Source: Davidsoniella eucalypti
Lineage: Eukaryota > Ascomycota > Sordariomycetes > Microascales > Ceratocystidaceae
Reading direction: 5' to 3'
NCBI GenBank assembly: GCA_004009845.1
Contig: RMBW01000039.1
Span: forward strand, 1 to 64,000
DNA: 64,000 nt
Below, piece after piece: positions 1 through 13,525 of this stretch. The translations under genes and the position numbers were made by a program. Below the pieces are notes generated by a model, which searched no databases, was not told the origin of the DNA, and saw only the letters and a list, made by a program, of their open reading frames with translations. Within the stretch, counting starts at the first letter, position 1, and every line of letters begins with the position of its first letter.

Positions 1-120
1 TAGCGCTCCTCGAGTCCAAACTTGTCGTACACACCTTCTTGAATTTTGCCATTTGAAGGGATTGACTGGATAGTAATCACACGAAATGGGTAGGGAACAT
101 AGTTGTAAGACAATGAGATG
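1..120 (-). CDS. Possible partial coding exon at left window edge
   Basis: On the minus strand the first ~115 bases stay open in one frame. The translation reads like real protein: it includes the segments YNYVPYPFRVITIQ and GKIQEGVYDKFGLEER and runs off the window. No ATG was found in this frame inside the window. A TAG that could act as an intron acceptor lies near 100, so this could be an internal exon of a gene extending to the left. I do not recognise the protein. The evidence is composition and frame only, so the call is tentative. Confidence 0.22.
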
Positions 121-3100
121 GGGCTACGAGGGCGTACTTTTATACACGACAGTAAACAAAAGCAACGATGGCCTACTGTGTACAACTACATGTAGACGAT
201 GAGGCATGACCAAGATACCTGGAAGCTACGGATCTTGGTGATGCAGTCGACACTGTATAACTAATGTTCAATATAGTTGTACTTGGTATAGTCAAACCTG
301 CATACAGCTATGGTGAATGTAAAGGCACGACCGGAATCAGGATGGTATTTTATTCCATCTTGACTCAGTCGTGTGTTTTATTTCCACGAATACATTACAG
401 ACTTTCCGGTCTTTGGCTAGTTATGTTCTCTTTTTGTATATACGTATATATCGCACGCTATGTAGATACAGATTATTGAACCCCAGCCCATCAATTTTCT
501 CAATAGACCGTCCCCTCTGGCCTTGAACATGATTCTTTTTCTCTTGTTTCCTTCCATTTCCCATATTAGACCGGGCTTTCCCACTTTCCTCTTTCTTTTA
601 GCTGCACATGATCACCATATTTAACTGCAAGCGCTTAGTGGCTCTACGTGGCTTTTGCGCTCCAGATTGCCGGGTCGAGGCATACAATTCTACTGGCTGG
701 CTGGAAAAGACCTATTAGGCACTCTCATTCCTTTCCATTCTCCACTTTCGTGTCCCCGTTTTTATTTTTCTTTCTCGCCAAAAGAAAAACAAAAGAAATA
801 AAGAAAGCATAGCAGACAAATCAATATGTATACAACTATAATTCTCACTTGTCTGTCCATCATCTTGGCATATGCCAGTCAAATATTTGATTACTGACAA
901 CTCGAAATCTTGTATAATGCATGCAACACACTCATTATCTACGTGTCCATTTCTGTCGTTAGGCGTTACTATCGTCGTTGCAGCTACATATATGTGTACT
1001 ACAGGTGCGAAGGCACTGTAAATTCCTGCTTGATTTCACATGTACTAGTGCTCAAATGCTATCTGTCCGCTATACATGAGCATTCACATCAGCCACTGTG
1101 ACCTACCGACAGTTCTCGCCCTCTGAAACCATGTGTGATGGTCAATTTGCTGTCACGTCACCACAAGCGTCAATTACTTATCACTGCAGCTATGTATATT
1201 AGGGGCTCCATTAAGTGTGACCCGTACTTTTTATCTCCTATATCATTCTTTGACCCGTACATGTCGCCCTCACGAAGTGGCAAATTCATCTCGGAACGGC
1301 ACGATCAACGAACTCTATCCGTCTTATGCAACTTACTATAGCTATGGTTATACGGAGTGAGAATAGCCTTGAAAGCATGTCTTAATACTAGCCACTCTAT
1401 AGTACGACATCATGACTTGGTATATATTGCCTCATCGCAAGTGACAGTTTCGAGTCTACTGGTGATATTATATAAGATTTGTTCCAGAGTTTTCTCGACA
1501 TCGCGTCATTATTCTGTCTTCATAGATGAGATACCGGGAAAATTGAATCGGTGCCTTGACGGCAGCAATCTAACGCACCAATTGCCAGAAGTAGTGTGAA
1601 CGCTACAACAGAAAACTCGACTATGGCTAAAGGAAGCTGTGGGTGTCGTGGCTATTCTACATCGAAGCTGTACGTCAATCTGTACAATATCAAATTATCG
1701 AAGCTACCCTATCGACAGTGTCCGATGGCCGAGCTTACTATATCTTGGCAATCCTATGGCTAGAAGAGCTCTGCGTCAGACACAAAATGCTCGAGTGCAA
1801 CGAGGCTCGGGTATCACGCGGACCATGAAGGTAAAGTCCGAAGCGAGCATTCAGCGGTACGCTCGTAATGCAAAAAAGACAAAACAAAGTGACATTAGTA
1901 GTGGCATATTACATATCATCTCGCTGTACAATGTGCTACAGAAACATATGATAGCTGTCTGGGTCTTTTACTCTTTCACTAGAGCTGGAGAACATGCAGC
2001 ACAGTATTTGCATCATGTATTGTATGCAGTAACGCCACTTCCTTCATCGGCTTTTCATGCTTAGCTTTTACGTCCATTCGAGTAAGGCCTCGATAGGAAC
2101 GGCTGCAGGCCCGTCAAATCAAGGCAAACAGAGTCATGAAAGGAATAGGCCCGGGTAAAGACACGGATGATCGCCATCCTAGCCGGTCCTTTCACAGACC
2201 TAGACTTCCAGCTGTCTAGACCATAGGGTACCAACTACAGTCTGTAGAAGCATTTACTATGCACACATACTCTCAATGCTGTGTTCGTATTCTATTATCT
2301 AATAGATGAAGCTATACCTTGGGGCTTTATATAGCTACGTTTATAGGCCACAGCTTTACAAATGGACCTACCATACTAGTCCCAAATTCGCTAATACATA
2401 CGTATATATATACATGTATGAAAAGCAGGCCTGACTGCATATATTAACGCTCGTTTGCGACGTTCAGTACAGCACCTGATGTAGGTAAGCTTACAGCAAG
2501 AGATAAAATCAGTGATAGCCCCCGTATTCTTCCGCATCCCAACATTCTTTTTCTATAGTTCAGTATATGCAGAATAAAGGCCTGTCTCTCTCTCTCCATT
2601 TCTCTCCATTTTGTTACTCTGCCGTCTATGGAGCTTCCCTTTGTTTCTTTGTAGCACTTCTTATCTATTCTCTGATTTCCAGTTCTTGTCTCTTATAGCA
2701 ATATTAGCTTGCCGATCAATAGCCTTCTCTTGCTTCCTTCCTTCTTATCCGGCCACTAGTTTTTACTCGGAATAGAACTATGAGTTTTACTTTCTTTTCC
2801 ATCTAATCAGTAGCCCGATCATTTGGGGCGTTCGCTAAATAATCACACACAAACTCGCTTAAAGCTATGAACGAAGGGCCCTTTGTTACCGATAGTTCCA
2901 CCGCTTCCATTCAATAATACAGAAATGGGCTTTGGATTTTCGGTCACCGTCAATATTCTTTGAAGCAAGCTGTGGCCTAGCTCAAGATCTCTTCGCCGTC
3001 GATAGATTGGTAGCGGGCTAACAGCCACAAAATGCTTTATATTTTCGCGGATCAGCCCGCCAAGGAAGATCTCTGTAAGCCACAACGATAACCACTGCAT

Positions 3101-5177
3101 TAGCTAGCCGTTTTATGCCTTTATACTTCATTAGGCCATGGTGTTTTCTTTGTTTTCTTGTGCATGTTTCTTTTTTTCCACATCAATCTGAGTGGTGCGT
3201 GTGATGTCACCTGCGACGATATCGTTGCAACGCTGCCACTACAACCCAGAATCATTTTGTAGATGCAAGTGCGGCGCCTATGGCCCCCAAGTCAAGCCCC
3301 CTTACCGTTCAATTTCTTTTTGTTTTTTCTGGCAGTTGTCATAGTATGTGATACTGATACCGCTGCTACATACTTCACACGCACTTACAAGTTCATCTTC
3401 CTTAGTTGTGACATGATACTAGCAGTCTTATCTCTTCACATTCGATACGGTTTATATGCCCATCTTGCATGCCGTATTGATACCGCATTTAGATTAGTCG
3501 TGCTTCTTATTATGTGCTCCATGCCGCTCATCTGCATTAAACAAAGATGTTCTATTCCATTTTCCCAGGTAGACACTAGTAAGCTTTCTCTTTGTGTTTT
3601 TTCTTTTACAGCCTCCATGGAGCTAAATACGGTCTTATGTGATCTTGATCCTACTAAACTCGATATGGTGTAGCGTGTACACATGTACATACTTGCTGCA
3701 GTGCCTTCTGCCGAGACCTTTTGAGCTTTTCAACTTTTCAACTTGATGGCTAAGTAGCTACTCGTTGGTGCGGCAAAAGCGGCAAAGTCCTTTTCGACCC
3801 TCATCACCTTTTGTTTCATGCTTTCTTTGTTATACACACAAAAAAGACGAAGGGGGAAACCAGGCTCTGTTTCTTTCTACCGCCAGGCTTTTTTTCTTCT
3901 TTATTTTTTTCTGGCAGGACTTTCTGCTAGCCAGTTGACTCAGTTGTGCCTCCCATCTCAGAACCAACACGTAATCTACATCTTCTCTTTCTTCATATGA
4001 AGCTTGTTATGTCCCTGAGTAAGTTTTGTATTTCTCGTGTTTGCTCTTGTCACAGAGGACTCCCGCTCTGTACCCATAGCTCTGGCCACGGCACTACAAA
4101 TTGCTCGGCGCACTTACACGCCAGCTGCTTTTGTCTTGGCTAGACACAAAGCAAGAGCAGAGAAACGTGGGAAAAGAGACCGTCCCTTCCTCCTCATACA
4201 CAATACTGTGCCGGAGACCTGCTCCAACAAGCGCACAAGCGCAAGCGCAAGCGCTGGTGCTGGCGCTAGGCCACGTCGAACAAATGCCCTACTCCTTCTT
4301 TTCGATATCTTCCATGTCATAGATTCCCTGCGTAGGACCTTGTTTTCTGAGAATTTTCCACTTGCTAATAGCCTTTATTCGTTGTTTATGCAGTGCTTGA
4401 CTGCCTCTCGATCATTACATATGGCCGTTTATCGCCCAAGTCGTTACGGTTGCGCATGTTTATGTATTAGGAAAGCCTAGTTATATCTTGTTGGCCTAGG
4501 ATCATGTCTTTAAGGCGATGACTATTAACTTTCTTACGGCCGAAAGGACTCATGTTTGTCTCAACTAAAGTGAAACTTGTCTAGATCATCTGTGTAATTG
4601 TCATGTTGTAGCTTCGGTGGTACCGACTACATGAGCTATCCTATGAGCTGAGAAGTGCCGAATACACTATAAGATACAGTTGACAACAAGTTGACATTCA
4701 CATGTAGGCACATATATTATACAAAGAAGATACAGATAGATATATAATATATGTAATGTTATACTGAATAGATAGATAAACAGTCCTGCCCATGCCAAAT
4801 TGGAGATTTTTTGATGTTCCTTTCTCCGCCGGTATTGTAGAGGTAATTGAGAAAGGAAAAAAATAGTTAAAGCAAAGTAAATGGTAAAAACGATTAATCC
4901 GTAGAGCGCGTAAAAAAAAGATGCCATTAGATATAACCCAGAGTGAAAAAGGGACTTCTGATGAAAATCAAAGAAAGCTCACCTACCTGAGATTTTTATC
5001 TCACTAGGTTAGTATACGACGAAAGAGGCAAATGACTAGCACGCCAAAAGAGATATTGCACAGAAGATCGCAATTCATATTTTAATAAAAGTAAAAGGTG
5101 TACGTGAGAAACACCCTTATTGTAGGATAGATAGAGTGGTATCGCGAGAAAAGACACATACTCGTCTAGGACGCCAG
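121..5177. other. Gene-poor 5 kb stretch
   Basis: No convincing gene was found. The open frames here are short (up to about 140 codons), lack recognisable domains, overlap one another in several frames and are rich in Cys, Tyr, Ser and Leu as random AT/pyrimidine-rich DNA would give. Several long pyrimidine tracts occur, for example around 2585-2620 and 3885-3915, resembling fungal promoter or UTR sequence without an attached reading frame. A small non-coding RNA or a poorly conserved short gene cannot be excluded. Confidence 0.6.
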
Positions 5178-7763
5178 TCATGACTCTAGTGTTGGTAGAG
5201 GGTAGGCTAACGGAAAGTCAACCAGGCCATCCAACATCCAGATTTGAGGATCAAAGTTGTCGTACAATGGTTCGTTGTAGTTCATAGCATTCATGATACT
5301 GTTGGTATTGGAGCCGACAGAAGGCAGGACTATGTGACCTGTTGGTGTCAAGGCACCATTGATAAAGCCTAGACCAGCGGATGTTGGTCCGATGCCATCT
5401 ATGTTGGACACTGAGGCTGATGTATCGTTTGATGATGTGTCTACATTGGTAGGATGCTTGACTATAAGATGAAAAACTAACAGTTAGCTGCAATCCTTCA
5501 CTACTATGTGCCCGGGGAAATCTATGAGAACATGACGAACTAAAAGCAGTAGAAGAACCATTGATAGTAGTAACAGTAGCGACGTTCAACTTACTATTCA
5601 AATTACCACGACCTTTTGCCTGGAACTCTTCACGCCACCTCCAAATGGTGTCAAACACTAAACTCATGCTGTGCCGACATCTGACTTTGAGTTGTAGCGT
5701 GTCATCTATATTGAGCTTTGTTTTGTCACCGGGTGTCGAATAATCAACTCCTGGCGTGCCGTTCCACATCTGTACCATGAGCTCAGCCAAGCGTGATTGG
5801 AGGTCGTTTTGGACGACGCTCGTATACCGGATAGCTTCGATGGCGCGGTTGAAAAGTTGCTTTCCAGTCTTTGGATCGATTACATGGACGAAGAAAGACT
5901 TGACAAGTTTTAGTAGAGTAAAGCCAGCAGCGACTAGCATTTGTTGAATGTAGTTCGTGCAGTATGACAAGATACCGCCGCCAATTGTTTCGTTGGGAGA
6001 AGTGACCTTTTCAGTTTCGAGGACATCATTGAGGAACCGCTCTGTAGATCTATATAGAGCCATTAGGTCATCAAGATAGCTAGGCGTAGTGCTCGAATCG
6101 AAAAAGCCTGCTAGGCGCAGGTGGAGATTGGCAGCACTGAGATGTAACTTCACAATGGGACTAACATTGCGACTGCTCACTCGCGTCTTAAGCTCTGTGA
6201 AGTCTCTTCTATAAACTCGCAGAAGCATTGCGCGGTGTCCGTCACCAGCTACTCCTCGTGGGTCACTGCCATTGCTATACATCTCCTTAGAAACTTTGTC
6301 GCAAAAGCGTTCGATCATGACACGCGCTTCCAGTTCGTTCGATAACCGCAGGGCAGAGTCCTCGCCATCAAATGCGGCAAGGGTCCAGTCGTAGAGTGTA
6401 GAGGCGGGTTGGCCATAGCCAGTACCGACAGTCTGTCCGACGATGTTACACGCGGCCCACGTCATGACACGATCATGTAGCTGGTCGCGGTCTAAATCAA
6501 GCGAGACACGCGAAAAGTCCTGCATGTAGTTTGGGCGGTGCAGACCGATCATGGTAGCGACCTTCATCATCACGCCACATAAGATGTGTGTAGGGTCGGC
6601 AGCTGTGTTACTAGTTGGCAAAGGCCATGTGCAGAGTAGACAAAGAGCCTTGACGACATGGTAACTGCTGGGCACCTCCAAGATAGTAGACCAAATCAGT
6701 TTGTTGAGAGGCTCTGCCAGCGATGTGAGTAGGCTGCGATCGCCAAATCGCCTCGAGGCAACAGCAATTATGGCCCAGAACAAGAGCTGATGTTGTGTGT
6801 TGTATTGGTCTGGAGACTGTTGTGGGTTGAGAAAAGGCAAAAATTGATGGTAATATGTGAAATAGTCGGAGAACATGGCGCACGCATCTTCGTCAGTAAG
6901 CTTGACGTTGTCCAATACATAGGTGTATTTGATGGCAGGAAATGCTTGTGTACCGCCACGCTTAAGGTTAAGAAGCGAAGATACGGCCTCGTCGGAGATG
7001 ATGGAAGCGTTCCGGTTATGTGAGTTCATGTTGTAGGCTGGGATAGGTGAGTGGTTGGCAGTCGAATCATCATCGTCAGCAAAGATAAAACCCTGGCTTT
7101 TGGCATACTGTATGCTGCGTCGCAGGCGTTCGATTTCTTTTTCCATCTCGGCATGTTTGCTACGCTTGCCAACTCGCTTGAAGTTCGACTCGATCTTGCA
7201 CTCAAGCTTTAGCCTGGTACAACGCTGGCAAGGCTGGAAGGGGTCTTGAACGACAGTACACCGGAGCTACGAGACATGTGTGAGTTAGCTACTAGATGAT
7301 ATCAATATGGCGCTACGTATGTGCGCAATAAACATCCAAGTAGATAGGTTGACATGAGACCTGGTTTGGAACATCACATGACTCGTGACTTCATGGCTCC
7401 ATGTCGTTCGTTGAGCCAAAGATACAACAATGCTTTGTGCCTAGTTGATGACGACATGTGTGCCGGGAGAGGGCGCAGACATACCTTTTGTTGCCGGCAC
7501 TCATTGCAAGCTCTTTTGACACCGGGTTGGCGTTTCTTTTCATTGTCGGCTTGGTCGTCGTCCATGGCACCAGGGCTACCAGGACTGCTGTGGTCCATGC
7601 CTGTCATACTGGAACGCTTTCGCTTGGCGGAGTGAGCGAAAGTAGCTGAGGCGGAGCCAGGGAGGCCATTTGAAGCGATCGCGATATTTGTGAAGTTGCG
7701 AGAAGCGACATATGGACTAGACGGCGACAGCGGTTGCTGTTTAACAGGCGGTGATTCATCCAT
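5178..7763 (-). CDS. Zn(II)2Cys6 fungal-specific transcription factor
   Basis: Predicted sequence-specific nuclear transcription factor of 744 residues in three exons: 7763-7485, 7266-5595 and 5461-5178. The Zn2Cys6 cluster spans about residues 86-116, with cysteines at 86, 89, 96, 106, 109 and 116 in the usual C-x2-C-x6-C-x9-C-x2-C-x6-C spacing. A basic linker and short coiled coil (KHAEMEKEIERLRR) follow. The middle carries a fungal-specific transcription factor domain, with the typical segments ALCLLCTWPLP, IGLHRPNYMQDFSR and RVMTWAACNIVGQ. The first ATG in the open frame is at 7763; the frame is open a little further upstream but has no ATG. Intron 1 (7267-7484) interrupts the zinc cluster. 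Intron 2 (5462-5594) has a GTAAGT donor and CTAAC branch point and switches frame to the real C terminus. The domain style recalls War1-like regulators, but the target pathway is unknown. Confidence 0.9.
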
Positions 7764-10204
7764 GGAGGGTCGGTGCGTGTATATATGCTTGGACAAATAT
7801 TGCAGTAGACCCGGTGAATATGGGCGGTCGGTAGACGTCGACAAGGCCAACTAGCGACGCTTCTCAGTCACTGTACAAAGTGGTAGCGTCGGCTCGGTTA
7901 GGGTCGAGATAGAAGCAATAACAGCCCGGCAGGGCGCAGAAAGATGGGAAGAAAAAAAAACTTTTTTAGTGGCGTGAATGGTAGCTATTAATGGGAAGAA
8001 GCGCTGCAAACGAAGCGACGTGTGAAAGAGCACACGGAAAAAAGGCAACGAAGCACAGGCGTGGGGGAGCGTTCGGCGGCGGAAGTGGCCTGAGTTGCTG
8101 AGTTGTCGGCGGTGGTTCTAGGGAAGGCGGCGGATTGGCGATAGTGGTAGAGAGCACGCTTTAGACGGTCATGAAACGAGTACATGTAAGAATGGAAAGT
8201 AAAGATAGAAAGACAGCCGTAGAAGTCAGCAACGGGCCCAAGTTCGACGTCGTGTCTAAATAATGGTTATTGATAGGGACAACGGTGACTGATGGAGGAG
8301 TCATAGAAACCAGAAATCATTCAAATTGAAGCCTGTCCGACCTGACTATCGGAAGAAAAAAGAAGAAAAAACCCGACCAGGACGACGGCAAACAGAGCGC
8401 TGGTTTGGCAACAGCAGGGTTTGCGCTGTTTGGTTCTGCGGGCCGTCAAACTGGCAGCTAACAAATGGGTGCAATAAGGCGAGCCGATGTCCTCAAGCTC
8501 TGGGTAGCGGACGATGGCTTGCGGTAGGTCAGCTAAATACATTCAAGTATATGCATGGCTGGATAGTGCGCGGTATAGCCAGAGAGGTCTTGATGGAAAT
8601 AGCCTGCTATAGTGGCGGCTGTTGAAGAAAAAAAAACATACACGATGCCTACCTGGCAAGCCAAAGCGAAACTACTACAACAGATTACTATATTTTTTCA
8701 TCCTCCTTCCCATCCTATGCATCCTGTGCGCTCCTTTAGTCGTTCTTTCGAGCAGCCTCGCCTAGCTTACAGACTTTGGCAATGGCTCTACCAGTCTCCA
8801 AGGCTCGTATATTATCGCGTTCTTGCGCCACATATGTGGCCGCACTCCATATATCGAAACTATATTGTTTTCCATGCTTTGATTTTCGCTATCCTCGGAC
8901 TTTCTGTCGTCTTCAAGGTAGTAGGTAGCATGACATGCATGCGATGATATTGCTCCAACTGGTCGAAGAAAAAAAAGCCGCCAGCCTCTCCAAATGCGGT
9001 TGAGTACGACGGTCCGGTGAATTTTTTGGTAGTAACAAGGCCCACATTTTTCTATTGCGCTCTTAAAGTTGACATCAAGCAGCATTAAGAGTAATAATAA
9101 TAACTGAGAAAAAGCAGACATCGCATCACCAAGACAGGCAAAGCTTCAAAACGCATGGACCGAGTAACTCTTGTTAGTGCAAGAATAGTGGGGGCATACC
9201 TTTTCTTGGTCTTTTGAGTTACTTCATACAAAGTCAAGATTGGTCGGTCAAGTTATCCGTTCGGTTAGCATTATTACATAGGTAGTGTAGTATAACTAGT
9301 TGGAGCATGTTTTCTCCACTCACCGTGCTTTTAGCACCGGCTACCATGCCTATTTAACGCCAGTATCACTTACTCCATTCTGTGAATTCTAACGCATAGC
9401 AAAATCAGCCATCTCAAGTACCGCCATTTTTAACTCAACGGAAGTCTGGCGAAAATACGACAGCAGCGCGTGTGAGTGCATCGTGGGATGATACAGTAAG
9501 CACCATGTTCGTTTCCGCCTTTTCCTTGTATGTTTATAACTTACATCGGCATTGCCTATACTAGCATACAGCCTCAAAGGTCCGTACAATGACTGTACTT
9601 TTTATATATACATAGATACAGACATGCACCGACATGCGGGCAAACAGCCACAGCTAGCAGTAACAAGCTCGTAACAATAGTCGAGCCAATAACAGTCACG
9701 ATGCTATAGAATATATGTATCAATATATTCATACCCTTCTTAAGCCAAGCTTGCAAAGTAGGTAATCCAGTTCTGACACCCGGTGGCTAGCCCCATTTGG
9801 ACAGGTGGCGACTTCTCTGTGGCGCCTGACATGGGGCGCAGAGATGTTCTATGGCATCAGTAGCGAGCGGCTATTCTTGAAAAAGGGCCTCTTGAAATAA
9901 GAAAATAGGCCCCATCCTCGAGTCTCACTTCATACAAGACAATAAATATATTTCATCGATAGTTACAGTCCTGTCTTCAAGGTATCTTCCATTGTGCTAC
10001 TAAATGGCTTTTGATCACCCTAGGCTCTGCATATGCTATTAATTCATATGGAAAGGTTCGACCCCCAACTAGGCTTTGAGTTATCAACGCAAGTTATAAT
10101 GATAATCAATCGGAGCAATAGTAGCTAATACTACACGTCAAAACATCGATTCCAGTCGCTTTCTATTCTCTGGGGAAACACCACTCGGCTACTTAACCCT
10201 AAAC
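7764..10204. other. Intergenic region upstream of the Zn2Cys6 gene
   Basis: This 2.4 kb holds the likely promoter and 5' leader of the minus-strand transcription factor. A GC-richer stretch near 8000-8150 fits a fungal 5' region. The remaining open frames (for example 8326-8947 and 8762-9121) are short, mutually overlapping and have no domain. No RNA gene or mobile element was recognised. Confidence 0.5.
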
Positions 10205-10705
10205 ATGAGTTTACCCATCAAACCTTCTCGTGCTCGAACCCTAGAGTTCTTATTGCCAGATGCCGCCAAGCGTGTGGCCGGACGTTCCTTCACGGAACCA
10301 TTATCCGAGGCAAATGAAGTCAAGCTCGTGCTTGATCCAGAAAGAAAAAGCAAAGATGAACGTAAGTCACCTATCATATACCCGCGTCAGAGCATCTTCA
10401 TCGGAACTGCCGGTCTTATCTGCCATGAACGGATAGCCATACATGTACAGGCGTAGATCATAAGTGGCTTACCCTGATAACATTTCTAACGGATCATGAT
10501 TTCGGCTGTTTCTTTTTGATTTCAGGCTGTAGCGTATTACTAATGTCCAAGTACAGCAGTTGTTACTCACATTGATCTTTCATGCACCCCGCGTCCATTC
10601 CTAGAGCCGTCAACCTTGGAGGAACGATGGCAGTCCTTACAACGAGCGAAAGAAAACAACCATGAGAATGGCAGTGGTAGTGGAAGTGGTAACAATCAAG
10701 AATGA
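10205..10705 (+). CDS. Small orphan protein, two exons (85 aa)
   Basis: Two exons, 10205-10361 and 10605-10705, give an 85-residue protein. The N terminus is MSLPIKPSRARTLEFLLP. Intron 10362-10604 (243 nt) has a canonical GTAAGT donor and ends CCTAG. Joining the exons keeps the frame and reads KSKDEQPSTLEERWQSLQRA, followed by a Gly/Ser-rich, Asn-rich tail and a stop. The protein is charged, soluble and without a signal peptide or membrane segment. The clean splice sites and the amphipathic ERWQSLQRAKE helix argue for a real gene. I do not recognise the family. The intron is longer than most here, so a further small exon inside it is possible. Confidence 0.6.
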
Positions 10706-13525
10706 ATATGAAGTACCGACTGTCAGGGCCGAGATGGCAGTCATTATTGCGCGATCATAAATCATAGTCACAATGGGATCAATGGTATCAATAGTTCTTT
10801 CAAATCTCTACACCTAATAGATTAGGCTACCCGTCTCAAGTTGCCGCTTTGTATGACTGATGTAGAAGCTAGTGACAGAAGAAAAAAGAAGAAAATATAA
10901 AACATGGTTGTTTGATTCTTTTCTATAGAGATTTGTAGTAGCAACTATGAGACTTCTTGATAGCTTGATTATGATAGAGACCGACAATCATAAGGCTAAT
11001 CGATAACTGGCACATCATAACAAACCATAAGAATTCTCATATGCTTGTATACATTGGCAAGATTTGAACCTCTCCACATGTAAATGCAGCGTCATAGATC
11101 CCTGTATATTATGTATCTGAATGTCAAGCCTGCTGTAATAGTATATGATAACCGCCGTTATGAATAGCTATCGTAGTATCACTAATACATCACTGGTAGT
11201 AGCTGCTCAATGTTTCGGATGGTCCAAGCAAGAGAGGAACACAACGTCACAAGCGAAAGACAAAATACTAGTTCGGGGAGAAGAGGTCAATCCTTACGAT
11301 CTTACAAATAGACGAATTTACCAAACTCCACGGCAATACAGTGGCTAGAACTGCCGAGCTGAGATACAAATATCTGCCTTATGCTTCTTTGTTGAGGAGT
11401 GCATCTATTTCTCCACCGTCTCATATCGGAGTAAGACTTGACTTGTACCAACAGGGCATCTGGCCTAACTATGATGGGCCAGAAAGAGACCCAAAACACG
11501 AGAGCCACTACCCAGAAGCAGAGACTAGCATTGATCGTATGTAGTCACCGCGTGTACAAAGTTACACTGCAGCACGAACTTAAAAACGAACAGGCACAAT
11601 GCTGTAAACCCCTCGATTGCATATGATATATGCCTCTACGACCGAACGCTCTAGGGCTTTGTACAGTATCCATGGGACGAAAAAGAAAATCATAAAAGCA
11701 ATGAGTTTTGACCACGCTTAGATATTGACAAAGCCAATCTCACCTCAAGTTTCGTTTCCAAAGATCCAAAGAGCCGCATTCAAGATGATTGCTATCTTGC
11801 AAGGCCTGTGGTGACAACTGTGACGTTGACCTGAAAATTTAAGGCGAGGCCTAAGCTTTGTTTCTTTTTTTTTCTTTTTCTTTCTAGTGTGACAGAAATA
11901 GCGAACAGGGAACAGAGAACGACAGAAGTATATAGTAATAAAATAACATAAACTTCGCATAGAAAGCATTGCCAGGTCCTAGCGACTACATGTGTATACA
12001 TTACATAGGCACATATGTATAGATACATTACTAAGCAGTGAAAAGGCCCGTAATAGCCATGCCAGGCAAGCTACGGAAGAAGCCAGCCCCAGAGAAAAGA
12101 GGGGGAAAAAGGCCGTGCAGATATATCCATCGGGTGATATTCCGGGGCTGAGAGATATTGTTTCGTTCTACCAAAATATCGAATCGCTTACGGATACAGT
12201 GCAACATTTCTTAGGGGACAAGCACAGCTAGATCTCGCTCAAGTCCACCACTCTTGCCTTCTGGCTTCCCCCCATCTTTGGGCGAGAGATTTGGCCATGT
12301 AGACGGCGGGAACAACAGGAAACCACAGCCCTGCGCTTCACTGGAAACTGTGTTCCTGTCCATGCTCGGCGGGGCACAAGGTCGCGGTCTTTTGGCTACG
12401 AAAGGTGCTTTGATTTACTTCTTCCTTTTTTTCGGGGGGTGAGAGGCGAGCTGCGACAGTAGCATTACAGAATCATAGTACTGCTACATGGCTCATAGGT
12501 AGCAAAATAGAAAGAAAAGAAAAAAACACTACGCTAGATTTGGATTTGTCCTAATATTGACAACATAACCGGGATGTCTGACAGAATCTTGCAATGTAGG
12601 ACGTTTTGACTAACAAACTCATCTAGCAAAAGGTATTTCCACATTAGCTCGATTGTTGCTAACTCAGGGTCTTAGCGCCAAAATATTCGACATCTCATAT
12701 GGGCATTGTTACATCTTGAAGAAGTGGACGCCTTGTGTAAGAGTTTTATTTGTCTTTATTTGTTGATCTGTTCACTCGGGCCCCGCTAGAACAACGTTGG
12801 CGAGAGCTAGAGCGGTCCGCGGAGAGGATGATGGGACGGGGAGAAAACAAATAGAAAAGGCGCTACTATGTGCTTGTTATTCATGTTTGGATAAGCTCCC
12901 CCCAGAGTCGCAGGCATTGCTGTGTTGATCAAGCTAGTTGGCGCCCTAGAGCAGTTACAACGAAGACGTGCAGTATAGCGTATATACAGATATGTATGTA
13001 GACAGATACTTGCTAGACCGCGGACCCCCCTCCCCCACCCCCCGGGAGAAGGGGCGTGCATGTGGGACGGCATCCTCCTGCGGAAACAAGAATGTAGGCA
13101 CATGATGCTCCATTTGCAGGTCCGCACCAAAGACAGCGGTGACTATTGGCGGCTGCAACTGCGAGCTAGAAACAAGGCCAAAGCTGGGCCCAGCCAACTG
13201 GCTAGAAAGCGCTGAACGTTGGGAGCACCTGAGAATATAAAAGACCTTGACCATCCCCTTCATTTCTGCTCGTTGACTTGAAGAGCTCGTCGTTTAACAC
13301 CAAAAACGTCTTTTGCTCTTTCACTCTTGATGTCCTTCTCGTCCACTTGTTTCCTCACTTCCTTTCACCGCACTAGTAGAAGCCCCGGGCCTTGTCTAAT
13401 ACGATTCTTCCGACGAAGCTAAGCCAACTACTAATTTGCGCTGTTGCCTTCATCTCCTAGCACTTCACTTCCAACAAGTCCATCAGGGCTCCGCAGGCAC
13501 GTGATTCCCGTGTCTTATATACACC
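10706..13525. other. Intergenic region, mostly featureless
   Basis: 2.8 kb without a convincing gene. Frames at 11341-11544, 11992-12231 and 12807-13263 are short and have no recognisable motif. The last ~700 bases are richer in GC and hold the promoter of the downstream aldehyde dehydrogenase gene. They end in a pyrimidine-rich leader (13300-13470) typical of highly expressed fungal genes. Confidence 0.5.
13236..13242 (+). promoter_or_regulatory. Possible TATA element of the aldehyde dehydrogenase gene
   Basis: TATAAAA lies about 290 bp before the ATG and is followed by a CT-rich leader. Position and sequence fit a core promoter, but no transcription start data are available. Confidence 0.35.

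Noticed and set aside
1639..2064. 141-codon ORF
   Set aside because: Overlaps another plus-strand ORF in a second frame, no motif, composition like random sequence.
3263..3673. 136-codon ORF in the left gene desert
   Set aside because: Hydrophobic and Cys-rich as expected from pyrimidine-rich DNA; no domain, overlaps an 84-codon antisense ORF.
10050..10075. GGTTCGA-type B box as a tRNA gene
   Set aside because: No acceptor stem, D arm or anticodon stem can be formed around it.
11055..11085. Minus-strand GGTTCAAATC as a tRNA T arm
   Set aside because: The flanking bases do not pair as a T stem and no acceptor stem is present.
5178..13525. Regulator and ALDH as a linked pathway
   Set aside because: They are 5.7 kb apart with an unrelated small gene between; no shared regulatory site could be shown.
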